Source: Bacteroidetes bacterium SW_9_63_38 (lineage in GTDB: Bacteria; Bacteroidota; Rhodothermia; Rhodothermales; Salinibacteraceae). Taken from it: a stretch of 64,000 nucleotides of DNA. The stretch covers positions 1-64,000 of the forward strand of contig PXUA01000015.1 in assembly GCA_003022435.1 (NCBI GenBank), written 5' to 3'. The translations under genes were made by a program, and so were the position numbers. Each line of letters opens with the position of its first letter. Position 1 is the first letter of the stretch. Positions 45,926 to 54,658 of this stretch are shown here, one piece after another. A model generated the notes under the pieces. The model saw only the letters and a list, made by a program, of their open reading frames with translations. It was not told where the DNA came from and searched no databases.

Positions 45926-46204
45926 ATGAACCGTCCGACGCTTATTATCGGCGCCCTCATTATCGCAGCCATGTGTCTCGTGCCCCCGTTCAGAGCCGGG
46001 CCGATGGACAAGGTCTCCGATATGTTGGAGGGGGAGACGATTCGAACGGTGGAGTATCACCCCGTGTGGACGCAGTTCAGCCCTGGCGACGACGGTCCCC
46101 TGTCCGACGTGCAGAACGGGGAGATCGCCTGGAATCGCCTACTGCTCCAAATTCTGGGCGTGGCCCTCGCGACGGGAGGGATTGCGTACGTGTGGAAATC
46201 GTGA
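45926..46204 (+). CDS. Small two-TM membrane protein
   Basis: 92 residues. A first hydrophobic segment (TLIIGALIIAAMCLVPPF), an extracytoplasmic acidic loop of about 45 residues, and a second segment (LLLQILGVALATGGIAYVW). The 'PPF' after the first helix and the overall layout are shared by small hypothetical membrane proteins in many genomes. Function unknown. Nothing else was found between it and the topoisomerase at 46693 apart from a repeat. Confidence 0.65.
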   Translation: MNRPTLIIGALIIAAMCLVPPFRAGPMDKVSDMLEGETIRTVEYHPVWTQFSPGDDGPLSDVQNGEIAWNRLLLQILGVALATGGIAYVWKS

Positions 46205-46339
46205 TTCGGAGGACGGCAGAGGGTATTTGCACTCTTGTTTCTGCTATTGCAAAAAAACAATTCCACCCGTCTCACTGGGAAAGCGCCCGCGGGTGTGTGC
46301 CGTGGAGAGCGACATGCGATCCCCACGAGAGCCGAGGTT

Positions 46340-46397
46340 GCGGCAATTGCATCTTGTTCTACGATGAACACAGGAGAGCGGTGGAGCACAGCGTCCA
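46340..46397 (+). repeat. Dispersed repeat B, copy 2
   Basis: Contains GATGAACACAGGAGAGCGGT followed by GGAGCACAGC, matching the minus strand of 41697-41765. The rest of the 490-base gap (46205-46692) before the topoisomerase gene has no recognisable gene. Confidence 0.6.
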
Positions 46398-46692
46398 TGC
46401 GTCTATTCATTCCGGACAGATGGGTTGACGAACGAAAAAAGCGCCTCCTGCTTTCCCGGAGTCGTCCACCATGTGATCGTCCCAGTGGTGCGTCCCGTTT
46501 TCCGTGTCGCGTAGAGCGTTGATTGCCGAATGGCCGTCAGACCCTCAGAGGCACCATTCGAAGCGTCGTCCTCAATTCGGCACTCGTCATCTTTGGCTTG
46601 ACTGACCACTAGGATGCGGGGTGGGTTGTAACTTCCCCCCAGTGTATGTAAGATATGTGTGCGCCACCAACATCCGTTATTGACTGACGCCT

Positions 46693-49044
46693 ATGCCCGT
46701 TACGGAAACCATTTCTCTGCACGAGACCGCCCGGAAGCGGTACCTCAACTACGCGCTGTCGGTGATCACCAGCCGGGCGCTGCCCGACATTCGGGACGGC
46801 CTCAAGCCGGTGCAGCGCCGCATCCTGTACGCGATGTTCGATGACCTGAACCTGTATCCGAACAAGCGGCACCGGAAGAGTGCGACGGTGGTCGGCAGCA
46901 CGATGGGGAAGTACCACCCGCACGGGGACAAGGCCATCTACGACGCCATGGTGCGGATGGCGCAGGACTTTTCGCTGCGGGCGCCGCTGGTGGACGGGCA
47001 CGGCAACTTCGGCTCGATGGACGGGGATAACGCCGCCGCCATGCGGTACACGGAGGCGAAGCTCCAGCCGCTCGCGATGGAGATGCTGGAGGAGCTCCGG
47101 GAGGGCACCGTCGACTACCGGGAAAACTACGACGGCACGCTGGAGGAGCCGGTGGTGCTGCCGACGCGCGCTCCGAATCTGTTGGTAAACGGCGTCAGCG
47201 GCATTGCGGTGGGGATGGCGACGAACATTCCACCGCACAACCTGGGGGAGGTCGTCGATGCGGCGCTCCACATGATTGAGGAGCCGGACGTGTCGAGCGG
47301 TGCGCTCGTGGAGGCGCACATTCAGGGACCGGACTTCCCAACCGGGGGACAGCTCCTGAACACGGAGGAGGAGATGAAGGAGATTTACGAGACCGGGAAG
47401 GGCACGATTGAAATGCGGGGCGGCTACCGCACGAAGGGGAAGACCCGCGCGATCATCGAGTCGGTGCCGTACGGGGTGGACAAAAGCAAGATCGTGGAGG
47501 AGATTGCCGGCCACATTGCGGAGGAGAACGTGCCGCAGCTCTCCAACGTGCGCGACGAGTCGACCGACGACGTGCGCATCGTGCTGGAGTTGAAGCGCGG
47601 CTCGGACACGGAGGCGGCGATGGCGTATCTCTTCAAGCACACGAAGCTCCAGAAGCGATTTCACGTGAACCTGACGTGTCTCGTGCCCACGGAGGATGCG
47701 GAGGTGGGGGCCCCGCGGCAGGTGGACCTCCGCACGATCCTGCGCCACTTCCTCAACTTCCGGATGGAGGTCGTGGTGCGGCGCCTCAAAAATGAGCTGC
47801 AGGGGCTGGAAGACCGAATCCACATCCTGGAGGGCTTCGAGACCATCTTCGACGCGCTCGACGAGGCGATCAAGATGATTCGGGCCTCCACAGATAAGGA
47901 CGACGCCGCCCAGCGGCTCATGCACCGCTTTCAGCTGGATCGAGAACAGGCCGACGCCGTGCTGGAGACGCGCCTCTTCAAGCTCTCGCAGATGGAAATC
48001 GAGGCGGTGCGCGAGGAGCTGGAGGAAAAGCGGGCGCGGGCCGACGAGATCCGGACGCTGCTGGACGACGAGGCCGGGCGGTGGGATCTCATCAAGGACG
48101 AACTGCAGGAGGTACGCGAGGAGTACGCCGACGAGCGCCGGAGTACGATTATCGGGCCGGACGCGGAGATGGAGTACACCGAGCGCGACTACATTGTCGA
48201 CGAGGACGTGTACGTCATCGTGACGCGTGACGGGTGGATGAAGCGGCAGGGCTCCTACTCGGACGTCGATTCGATCCGGGTGCGGGACGGGGACGAGGTG
48301 GGCTGGGTGCTGCCGGGCTCGACCCGCGACACCGTCGGCTTCTTTACGAACTACGGCACCTGCTACACGACCCGCATCGCCGAGATTCCGAGCACAACCG
48401 GCTACGGGGACCCCGTGCAGAAGCTGTTCACGTTCGACGACGGGGAGTACGTTATCGGCGTCGTGCCGTTTGACGACCGGGTGTTGCCGGATCCGTATCC
48501 ACCGGAGCCGAGCGATCAGGCCGATCTCTTCGACGAGGACGAGTTCGATCCCGACGATCCGAATGCGCCGGATCAGCCCTACGTCGTGGCGATCTCGAAG
48601 GGCGGGCAGGCGACGCGCTTTACGGTCGACGGCTTTGCGGAGCCCTCCACGAGCACGGGGCGCATGTTCATGAAGCTGGACGGGGACGACGATGAAGTCG
48701 TCGGGGCGCGCCTGGCGCGGGGGAATGAAAACGTGTGCCTGGCGTCGCACGACGGGCGCGCGCTCGTCTTCCCGGTCCATCAGGTGTCGGTGTACAAGGG
48801 GCCGGCGAAGGGTGTCCGCGCGATCAACCTGCAAGACGACGACCGGGTGATTGGCTTCACGCTGAGCACGAAGGCGCGGGAGGGACTCACGGTGGCGACG
48901 AACAACGGGCGGGAGGAAATCGTGCGCACCACGAAGTTCGACCCAACGAATCGCGGGGCGAAGGGGACGCTCGTCATCAAGCGCGGATACTTTGCGGAGG
49001 TCTTCCCCGAGCCCATGGTGCGGTCGATGGAGGACGACGGATAG
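46693..49044 (+). CDS. parC: Type IIA DNA topoisomerase subunit A (topoisomerase IV-like; GyrA/ParC family)
   Basis: 783 residues. The breakage-reunion domain has [20 protein letters not shown] and the catalytic Tyr in [15 protein letters not shown] (residue about 120). The C-terminal beta-propeller starts near residue 500 ([20 protein letters not shown]). The QRRGGKG box of true gyrase is absent at its usual place after KRQ; only a degenerate NRGAKG sits in the last blade. That favours topoisomerase IV over gyrase, though many annotators would call it gyrA. Its 3' end is duplicated 0.9 kb downstream. Confidence 0.93.
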   Translation: MPVTETISLHETARKRYLNYALSVITSRALPDIRDGLKPVQRRILYAMFDDLNLYPNKRHRKSATVVGSTMGKYHPHGDKAIYDAMVRMAQDFSLRAPLVDGHGNFGSMDGDNAAAMRYTEAKLQPLAMEMLEELREGTVDYRENYDGTLEEPVVLPTRAPNLLVNGVSGIAVGMATNIPPHNLGEVVDAALHMIEEPDVSSGALVEAHIQGPDFPTGGQLLNTEEEMKEIYETGKGTIEMRGGYRTKGKTRAIIESVPYGVDKSKIVEEIAGHIAEENVPQLSNVRDESTDDVRIVLELKRGSDTEAAMAYLFKHTKLQKRFHVNLTCLVPTEDAEVGAPRQVDLRTILRHFLNFRMEVVVRRLKNELQGLEDRIHILEGFETIFDALDEAIKMIRASTDKDDAAQRLMHRFQLDREQADAVLETRLFKLSQMEIEAVREELEEKRARADEIRTLLDDEAGRWDLIKDELQEVREEYADERRSTIIGPDAEMEYTERDYIVDEDVYVIVTRDGWMKRQGSYSDVDSIRVRDGDEVGWVLPGSTRDTVGFFTNYGTCYTTRIAEIPSTTGYGDPVQKLFTFDDGEYVIGVVPFDDRVLPDPYPPEPSDQADLFDEDEFDPDDPNAPDQPYVVAISKGGQATRFTVDGFAEPSTSTGRMFMKLDGDDDEVVGARLARGNENVCLASHDGRALVFPVHQVSVYKGPAKGVRAINLQDDDRVIGFTLSTKAREGLTVATNNGREEIVRTTKFDPTNRGAKGTLVIKRGYFAEVFPEPMVRSMEDDG

Positions 49045-49083
49045 CCGAGCCCGAATCTATTGCCAGTCAATGAGGAAATCACC

Positions 49084-49428
49084 ATGGAAATTCTTGAGCA
49101 GAAGGTGCCGTTGCGCCGGGATGATGATGGAGCAATCCGAGTCGGGGAAACGCGTGTTTTATTTGAACTGGTCGTACGACAGTATCGCCAGGGGCGCACC
49201 CCTGAAGAAATCATTCGGGAGTTTCCGACACTCACGCTTGCGGATGCATACGGGGCCGTTGCGTATTACCTCCAGCATCGCGATCAGGTAGAGACGTATC
49301 TTCGGAAGCGACGGCAAGAGGCCCACCAGCTCCGTAACACATTGGAGGAGGAAGGAGTCGCGATCGACGTTCAGACGCTCCTCGCCCGTAATCAACCCGA
49401 GCGTGATGATTCCGCTGTTGACGGATGA
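49084..49428 (+). CDS. DUF433 antitoxin-like protein, copy 1
   Basis: 114 residues from the ATG at 49084, with a GAGGAAA ribosome binding site. The sequence RVGETRVLFELVVRQYRQGR then TPEEIIREFPTLTLADAYGA is the DUF433 winged-helix pattern. The C-terminal 45 residues are charged and helical. DUF433 proteins pair with DUF5615 PIN-like proteins as putative antitoxins. The gene overlaps the next by about 23 bases and starts only 39 bases after the topoisomerase stop. Confidence 0.88.
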   Translation: MEILEQKVPLRRDDDGAIRVGETRVLFELVVRQYRQGRTPEEIIREFPTLTLADAYGAVAYYLQHRDQVETYLRKRRQEAHQLRNTLEEEGVAIDVQTLLARNQPERDDSAVDG

Positions 49429-49756
49429 AAATGTCCGTGCATCGATTATCCGCGCACTGTTGCAAGAGCGTCCCGAATTGGATCTCGTCCGGGTCGGAGA
49501 GGTGGGACTTCGAGCCACGGAGGATCCCTTGATTCTGGACTGGGCCGCTGAGCACGGGTGCGTGCTTCTCACGCATGACCGACAGACGATGACTGACTAT
49601 GCGTACCAGCGGATGCGTAATCAGCAGGAGACGCCGGGGGTGATTGTCCTTGACGATCAGGCTTCGCCCGGTGATCTCGTTCCGGATCTTCTCCACGCTG
49701 TTGAAGAAAGTTCTCCGGAGCACCTTCGAAATCGTGTTCTCTTTCTTCCGTATTGA
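49406..49756 (+). CDS. DUF5615 PIN-like toxin, copy 1
   Basis: 116 residues from the ATG at 49406, which overlaps the end of the DUF433 gene. Motifs of the DUF5615 (Mut7-C-like PIN) fold: IPLLTDENVRASIIRALLQE with the first acidic residue, ILDWAAEHGCVLLTHDRQTM with the second cluster, and GVIVLDDQASPGDLV. A nuclease activity is proposed for the family and unproven here. The frame is intact. Confidence 0.87.
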   Translation: MIPLLTDENVRASIIRALLQERPELDLVRVGEVGLRATEDPLILDWAAEHGCVLLTHDRQTMTDYAYQRMRNQQETPGVIVLDDQASPGDLVPDLLHAVEESSPEHLRNRVLFLPY

Positions 49757-49774
49757 GAGTGAAGGACAAGTCAG

Positions 49775-49962
49775 GTCTCACGACATAATCAAGCGTGCGA
49801 GGGACTTACGGGAACGATGGCCAACGAGCAAAAGGAGATTGTGCGCATCAAGAAGTTCGATTGAATGAATCGGGAGCGAAGGGGACGCTCGTCATCAAGC
49901 GCGGGTACCTTGCGGAGGTCTTTCCCGAGCCCGTGGTGCGGTCGATGGACGAGAAATAAATA
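49775..49962 (+). pseudogene. Duplicated 3' end of the topoisomerase A gene
   Basis: Aligned by eye to the parC-like 3' end (about 48870-49044). The last 75 bases before the stop differ at only four or five positions (GCGAAGGGGACGCTCGTCAT is identical), while the part before that is more diverged and frameshifted near 49860. It cannot encode a protein on its own. It precedes the second DUF433 gene exactly as the real 3' end precedes the first. Confidence 0.88.
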
Positions 49963-49987
49963 GTGCTTTCCGTAGGGAGGTGACACC

Positions 49988-50308
49988 ATGGAAATTCTCG
50001 AAAAGGAGGTTCCGCTACGCATTGATGAAAGCGGCGCCGTACGTGTGGGGGATACCCGTGTCTTGTTTGAGCTTGTGATTCGCAGTTATCTTCGGGGCCA
50101 CACTCCCGAAGAGATTGTTCGGCAATACACGACGCTCACGCTGGCGGATACGTATGGCGCCATTGCATATTTTCTCGCGCATCGAGACCAGGTTGAAGAG
50201 TATCTGCAGGAACGAGAGGAAGGGGCGCGCGAGATGCGTGAGACGCTCGAGGACGCGGGGGTTGCCGTCAACGTTTCCCTCTCGCAGGCAGGTGAGAACT
50301 CCTCGTAG
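49988..50308 (+). CDS. DUF433 antitoxin-like protein, copy 2
   Basis: 106 residues from the ATG at 49988 with a GGGAGGTGA ribosome binding site. RVGDTRVLFELVIRSYLRGH then TPEEIVRQYTTLTLADTYGA is clearly paralogous to copy 1 (about 70% identical at DNA level over the first 200 bases by eye). The shorter C-terminal tail differs. The following DUF5615 reading frame begins at its stop. Confidence 0.87.
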   Translation: MEILEKEVPLRIDESGAVRVGDTRVLFELVIRSYLRGHTPEEIVRQYTTLTLADTYGAIAYFLAHRDQVEEYLQEREEGAREMRETLEDAGVAVNVSLSQAGENSS

Positions 50309-50310
50309 TT

Positions 50311-50664
50311 GAGAGGGTCTCGCTTCTGACGGACGAAAACTTCTACGGTCCGATTTACCGGGCACTTCTCCAACGCCGACCTGAACTCGACATTGTGCGT
50401 GTGCAGGATGTCGGATTGATGGGCGCCGACGACCGCGAAATTCTGGAATGGGCTGCCCAGCGTGATCGAGTCCTACTCACGCACGACCGTGAGACCATTC
50501 CAGCGTTTGCCTATGAGCGGATTCGGCAGAAGAACGAGATGACTGGCGCTGTGATCGTTGACGATGAATTAGCACCCGGCGTCCTGGCGGACGGCATCCT
50601 TCGCCTGATTGAGGAAAACAATTCCGACCACTTTGTAAACCGGGTGTTTTTTCTTTCAGTCTGA
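50311..50664 (+). CDS. DUF5615 PIN-like toxin, copy 2, start region damaged
   Basis: The homologous protein frame reads ERVSLLTDENFYGPIYRALL, then QRRPELDIVRVQDVGLMGAD and LLTHDRETIPAFAYERIRQK to the stop at 50664. No ATG, GTG or TTG lies in frame before residue about 28; a TTG at 50309 is out of frame by two bases, as if an extra AG (GAGAGG for GAGG) had been inserted. The first in-frame standard start is GTG 50395, which would remove the first acidic motif. It is thus probably inactive or started unconventionally. Confidence 0.7.
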   Translation, partial: ERVSLLTDENFYGPIYRALLQRRPELDIVRVQDVGLMGADDREILEWAAQRDRVLLTHDRETIPAFAYERIRQKNEMTGAVIVDDELAPGVLADGILRLIEENNSDHFVNRVFFLSV

Positions 50665-50764
50665 CGTTCACTGGGAAAATATGCAGGCATTGCGGGGGAG
50701 TCCAGTGCGGGATCGACGTATTTAACGCGGAGCAATCGTTTGTTTTAGACGCTGACACGACAAC

Positions 50765-52696
50765 ATGCCCACGACCTACACCGGAGAAGACATCGACGTT
50801 CTCGAAGGCCTGGAGCCCGTGCGCAAACGGCCTGGGATGTACATCGGCGGCACGGGGCGGCCCGGCCTCCATCACATTTTGTGGGAGGTGGTGGACAATG
50901 CCGTCGACGAGGCCACCAACGGGTACGCCTCCACCATCGAGGTCACGCTGCATGAGGATGGGGAGAGCGTCACGGTGTCGGACAACGGGCGCGGCATTCC
51001 GGTGGATGAGCATCCGGAGAAGGGCGTGCCGACGCTGGAGCTGATTCTGACGACGCTCCACTCGGGCGGCAAGTTTGACGCCAGCAACTACATCACGTCC
51101 GGCGGCCTGCACGGCGTGGGTGTGTCGGTGGTGAACGCGCTCTCGGAGGAGATGGTGGCCACCGTGAAGCGGGACGGGGCGGAGTACCGGCAGACGTTCC
51201 GCCGTGGGACGCCGGTGACGGAGCTGGAGGTGACCGACGAGGACGCCCGCGGGACCGGGACGGAGATCTTCTTCCGGCCCGATCCCGACATCTTCGAGTC
51301 CGTGGAGTTTGATGCCGACTGGATTCCGGAGCAGCTGGAGGTAAAGACGTACCTCAACAAGAGCCTCCGGATCGTCTTCACGGACGAGAGCAGCGGCGAC
51401 CGGGTGGAGCTCCAGCACGAGGGCGGGATTCAGGAGTACCTGGAGCACCTCGTGGAGGACCTGCAGGTGAGCACAATCCACGAGGACGTGTTCATGCTGG
51501 AGGACGAGGACCTGGAGGCGGAGGGCCGCCTGGAGATTGCCTTGCAGTGGACCGACGCCCCCAATCAGCAGCTCCACACCTTCGTCAACGGCATTCCGAC
51601 GCAGGACGGAGGCACGCACGAGCAGGGCCTGAAGAGCGGCATCCGCAGCGTGGTGCGCTCCTACATGGACACCCACGACCTGACCCCGCACCGGCTGGAC
51701 ATCAAGGGCGAAGACACGCGGGAGGGGCTTGTGGGCATCGTGAATCTCTTCATCGTGGACCCGCAGTTTCAGGGCCAGACGAAGGACAAGCTCAACAACC
51801 CGTCGGTGCGGTCGATGGTAAAGGGCTCGCTCCGCAAGCACTTCGAGCAGTATCTCAACGACCATCCGTCGACGGGGGAGGCGATTGCGTCGCGCGTGAT
51901 TCAGGCGGCGAAGGCGCGGCGGGCCAGTCGGTCGAGTTCCGGGGGCAGCAGCGGCAGCTCCGGCTCCACGAAGCGGCTCAACCTGCCGGGCAAGCTGGCG
52001 GACTGCTCCTCGAATACGCCTAGCGAGTGTGAGCTCTTCATTGTCGAGGGCGACTCGGCGGGCGGCTCGGCCAAGCAGGCGCGCGATCGGGGCACGCAGG
52101 CGGTGCTCCCGCTTCGGGGAAAGGTGCTCAACGCCGAGCAGGCCACGCTCGACCGCGTGCAGAGCAACAAGGAGCTCTCCAATATCGTCCAGGCGCTCGG
52201 CTGCGGCATCGGCGACGACCTCGACCTGTCCGACCTCCGCTACCACAAGATCATTCTCCTGATGGATGCGGACTCGGACGGACATCACATCGCCACGCTG
52301 CTGCTTACCTTTTTCTACCGCTACATGACGCCGCTCATCGAGGGCGGCTTCGTGTATATTGCCCAGCCGCCGCTCTACCGCATCGACGCGGGGAAGGAGA
52401 CGCACTGGGCGCTCGACGACGCCGACCGCGACCGCATCCTGGACGAGATTGCGGAGGACGGCCGCAACCTGTCGGTCGACACTCAGCGGTTCAAGGGCCT
52501 CGGGGAGATGATGCCGGACACGCTCGACGAAACCACCCTCTCGAAGGAATCGCGTCGTCTGCTGGAGGTCGACATTCCCGATACGCAGCGCATGGCGACG
52601 GAGCAGACGATTACCGAGCTTATGGGCCGGGACAGCTCCGCCCGCTTCGACTTCATCATGCAGCACGCCGCGGAGGCCGACGAGTTGGACGTTTAG
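50765..52696 (+). CDS. parE: Type IIA DNA topoisomerase subunit B (ParE/GyrB family)
   Basis: 643 residues. The GHKL ATPase domain has EVVDNAVDEATNGYA, DNGRGIPVDEHP and GGLHGVGVSVVNALS. The transducer contains FVNGIPTQDGGTHEQGLKSG and FQGQTKDKLNNP, with the QTK switch Lys. A Ser/Gly-rich linker (SRSSSGGSSGSSGS) near residue 390 precedes the TOPRIM domain (LFIVEGDSAGGSAKQARDR, LLMDADSDGHHI). It ends with RFKGLGEMMPDTL. The GGTHEQGL and QTKDKL forms resemble ParE. It pairs with the A subunit 1.7 kb upstream. Confidence 0.94.
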   Translation: MPTTYTGEDIDVLEGLEPVRKRPGMYIGGTGRPGLHHILWEVVDNAVDEATNGYASTIEVTLHEDGESVTVSDNGRGIPVDEHPEKGVPTLELILTTLHSGGKFDASNYITSGGLHGVGVSVVNALSEEMVATVKRDGAEYRQTFRRGTPVTELEVTDEDARGTGTEIFFRPDPDIFESVEFDADWIPEQLEVKTYLNKSLRIVFTDESSGDRVELQHEGGIQEYLEHLVEDLQVSTIHEDVFMLEDEDLEAEGRLEIALQWTDAPNQQLHTFVNGIPTQDGGTHEQGLKSGIRSVVRSYMDTHDLTPHRLDIKGEDTREGLVGIVNLFIVDPQFQGQTKDKLNNPSVRSMVKGSLRKHFEQYLNDHPSTGEAIASRVIQAAKARRASRSSSGGSSGSSGSTKRLNLPGKLADCSSNTPSECELFIVEGDSAGGSAKQARDRGTQAVLPLRGKVLNAEQATLDRVQSNKELSNIVQALGCGIGDDLDLSDLRYHKIILLMDADSDGHHIATLLLTFFYRYMTPLIEGGFVYIAQPPLYRIDAGKETHWALDDADRDRILDEIAEDGRNLSVDTQRFKGLGEMMPDTLDETTLSKESRRLLEVDIPDTQRMATEQTITELMGRDSSARFDFIMQHAAEADELDV

Positions 52697-52945
52697 ACAT
52701 GTGTGGTAGGTGGGTAGGTATAGAAAATATGTAGGTACGGAAGTGTGGGGGGCGTGTTTGCCGGGCACGTGCTTCTGGCAGACCGGAGGCGGACCCCGTT
52801 GCAGGGAGATCAGCGGAGTGGGGGCGGCGGTTGTGTTAAACGTGCGTGGAATACCGGTATCCGGCGCCTCCCACAGAACTCGTCTTTCGACCGCAGGTAT
52901 CACGACATCGTAATTTCAAAATAGGTGCTTTGTACACGTCTCGAT

Positions 52946-53019
52946 AGGCTCGTAGCTCAACTTGGTAGAGCAACGGACTCTTAATCCGTGAGCTGGGGGT
53001 TCAAATCCCCCCGGGCCTA
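52946..53019 (+). tRNA. tRNA-Lys (CTT anticodon)
   Basis: 74 nt. Acceptor stem AGGCTCG pairs with CGGGCCT (one G-T); D arm GCTCAACTTGGTAGAGC; anticodon stem ACGGA/TCCGT with loop CTCTTAA, anticodon CTT at 52980-52982; T arm GGGGGTTCAAATCCCCC. CCA is not encoded. Confidence 0.95.
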
Positions 53020-53025
53020 CTACTC

Positions 53026-53059
53026 AATCCCGCTTCACATCCTGTGAGGCGGGATTTTT
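53026..53059 (+). terminator. Rho-independent terminator after tRNA-Lys
   Basis: A 14-bp stem (AATCCCGCTTCACA / TGTGAGGCGGGATT, one G-T pair) with a three-base loop, then TTTTTC, seven bases past the tRNA. Confidence 0.88.
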
Positions 53060-53091
53060 CTGTCTGATGGCGAATCTGCTGCTTCTTACTG

Positions 53092-53586
53092 ATGAAGGGA
53101 CGATTTTGGGAACCGGCGTTCTGGGCGGGCGGATTGTTCGGAATTGGCATGATGGTGTTTGAGACTGTGACCGGGACGCCTCCGTCGGCCGCGGCGGGCG
53201 TGGGGCTCGCACAGGGGCTCCTCTTCGGCGTACTGATGGGCGGCTTCAACTCGTGGACGTGGGTCCGCGACGGGCTGCGTAGCAAGACGACGCTGCCCAC
53301 GGACGATGGCGAGACGATTCAGGAGTGGGGCATGGCGAATCTGGAGGGGCGAGGCGGCTTTTTGTACGTCACGGATCAGCAGGTGCGGTTCGTGTCTCAT
53401 ATCCTCAACTTTGGGACAACCACCTGGTCGGTGGCGCTTTCCGAGATCGACGAGGCGCGCCCCACGCGGACGCTCGGCGGGGTGTTGCCGAACGGGCTTC
53501 GCCTGGAGATGGGCCCCGGTCAGGAGAAGGACCTCACGACGTGGGAGCGAGCGCAGTGGTGCGAGGTCATCGATGAGCGGGTGTAA
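53092..53586 (+). CDS. Membrane protein with GRAM/PH-like domain, paralogue 1
   Basis: 164 residues. Two hydrophobic segments in the first 60 (FWAGGLFGIGMMVFETV, then GLLFGVLMGGFNSW) precede a soluble beta-rich domain: ANLEGRGGFLYVTDQQVRFV then SHILNFGTTTWSVALSEID resembles a GRAM or bacterial PH domain. The same order recurs in the next gene. Function is unknown; PH-like modules often bind lipid or protein at membranes. Confidence 0.7.
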   Translation: MKGRFWEPAFWAGGLFGIGMMVFETVTGTPPSAAAGVGLAQGLLFGVLMGGFNSWTWVRDGLRSKTTLPTDDGETIQEWGMANLEGRGGFLYVTDQQVRFVSHILNFGTTTWSVALSEIDEARPTRTLGGVLPNGLRLEMGPGQEKDLTTWERAQWCEVIDERV

Positions 53587-53798
53587 TCCCAACTCTGCCG
53601 TGGAACTGTACGCTTTTTCCAATCTTGAACGTTGCGAGCGGATTCGGTAGGAGGCGAGAGGCCGACTCGGACCGAGGGGGCTTTGCGGTCGTTGCGATTC
53701 GAGGCGGTTCTGCCTACCCTTTCAACATCCGCGGTGCCTCTGGGCGGCCCCGACCTCGTTGTTCTGAATCGGCTTTTACGGCGGTTGCGTCGAACGTC

Positions 53799-54296
53799 AT
53801 GAACGGCAGCTTCATTCGTCCCTTTGTCTATTCGGCCGCTCCGTTTGCGGGTCTCATGATCGTCGTCGAGCTTCTGTTTGCAGGGGCGACCCTGGAGGTG
53901 GCGATCGTCCGGGCGGCGATTTTCGGGGCGATGTTTGGCGGGGCCATGGGTGCTATGAACGCCTCCAGGTGGGTTCGAGACTGGGCGCGTCGCAAGACGG
54001 ACTTTTCGTTAGAGGAGGGGGAGTCGGTCCATCAGAGCGGGTTTGCAAATCTGGGGGAGCACGGGGGCATTCTGTACGTGACGGACCGGCACCTCCGCTT
54101 CACGTCGCACCCCTTCAATTACGGTACGACCGACTGGGTCGTCGCCCTGCCCGACATTGAATCGATGGACCGGATGCGGACCGTCGGCGGCCTGGTGCCG
54201 AATGGGATTCGTTTGACGACCGCGTCCGGAGACGAACGCCTCCTCACCACCTGGGAGCGCGACGAGTGGTACAACGTTCTTCAGGAGCGACTGTAG
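53799..54296 (+). CDS. Membrane protein with GRAM/PH-like domain, paralogue 2
   Basis: 165 residues from the ATG at 53799. Layout is as in paralogue 1: two hydrophobic segments (FAGLMIVVELLFAGATLEVA, then FGAMFGGAMGAM) and a GRAM-like domain, FANLGEHGGILYVTDRHLRF then TSHPFNYGTTDWVVALPDIE. The C-termini align as TTWERAQWCEVIDERV against TTWERDEWYNVLQERL. The two genes are thus a diverged tandem duplication. The open frame upstream to 53625 is non-coding in character. Confidence 0.7.
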   Translation: MNGSFIRPFVYSAAPFAGLMIVVELLFAGATLEVAIVRAAIFGAMFGGAMGAMNASRWVRDWARRKTDFSLEEGESVHQSGFANLGEHGGILYVTDRHLRFTSHPFNYGTTDWVVALPDIESMDRMRTVGGLVPNGIRLTTASGDERLLTTWERDEWYNVLQERL

Positions 54297-54321
54297 GGGA
54301 TTCGGTTTTTCGTGAGGCTCA

Positions 54322-54624
54322 GAACCTGTTTGGCGAGATGTCTGCGGCCACTCCGGCGAGTACTCGGTCGCGGCCATTTGGATGGCCTTGCTCCCAGCGC
54401 TGCGACTTCGCGGTTCTCGTGCATCCACGACGGCCGTCGGGATACTCGGTCATGGCCATCTAGATGGCCTCGTTCTCAGCGCAAAATGGCTTCTGCATTG
54501 GAGATCTGAGATTTCCTCCCTGGTCGCTCCGCTAGAGGCAAGCACGCTTGCCAGGATCATTTGGGCACCTTTTTACACTTCGCCCACTGTGTCTCGGCGT
54601 CCCATCCGCTCGCAAAACAGGTTC
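54322..54624. mobile_element. MITE-like element, copy 2 (about 303 bp)
   Basis: Terminal inverted repeats GAACCTGTTTGGCGAG (54322) and CTCGCAAAACAGGTTC (54609) match at 15 of 16 positions. The interior shares several 15-25 base blocks with the element at 31386-31580. The left half contains a tandem duplication of about 75 bases (ACTCGGTC(G/A)(C/T)GGCCAT repeated), which explains its greater length. It has no intact ORF. Confidence 0.75.
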
Positions 54625-54658
54625 CCATGCTCTAAATATTGTCACTCAGTCACTCAGG

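Noticed and set aside
46609-48834. 741-residue open frame on the minus strand opposite the topoisomerase A gene
   Set aside because: Composition dominated by Arg, His, Leu and Val, a known shadow of highly biased GC-rich codons; the plus strand is unambiguous.
50477-52903. 808-residue minus-strand open frame opposite the topoisomerase B gene
   Set aside because: Same shadow effect; no domain in it and no start context.
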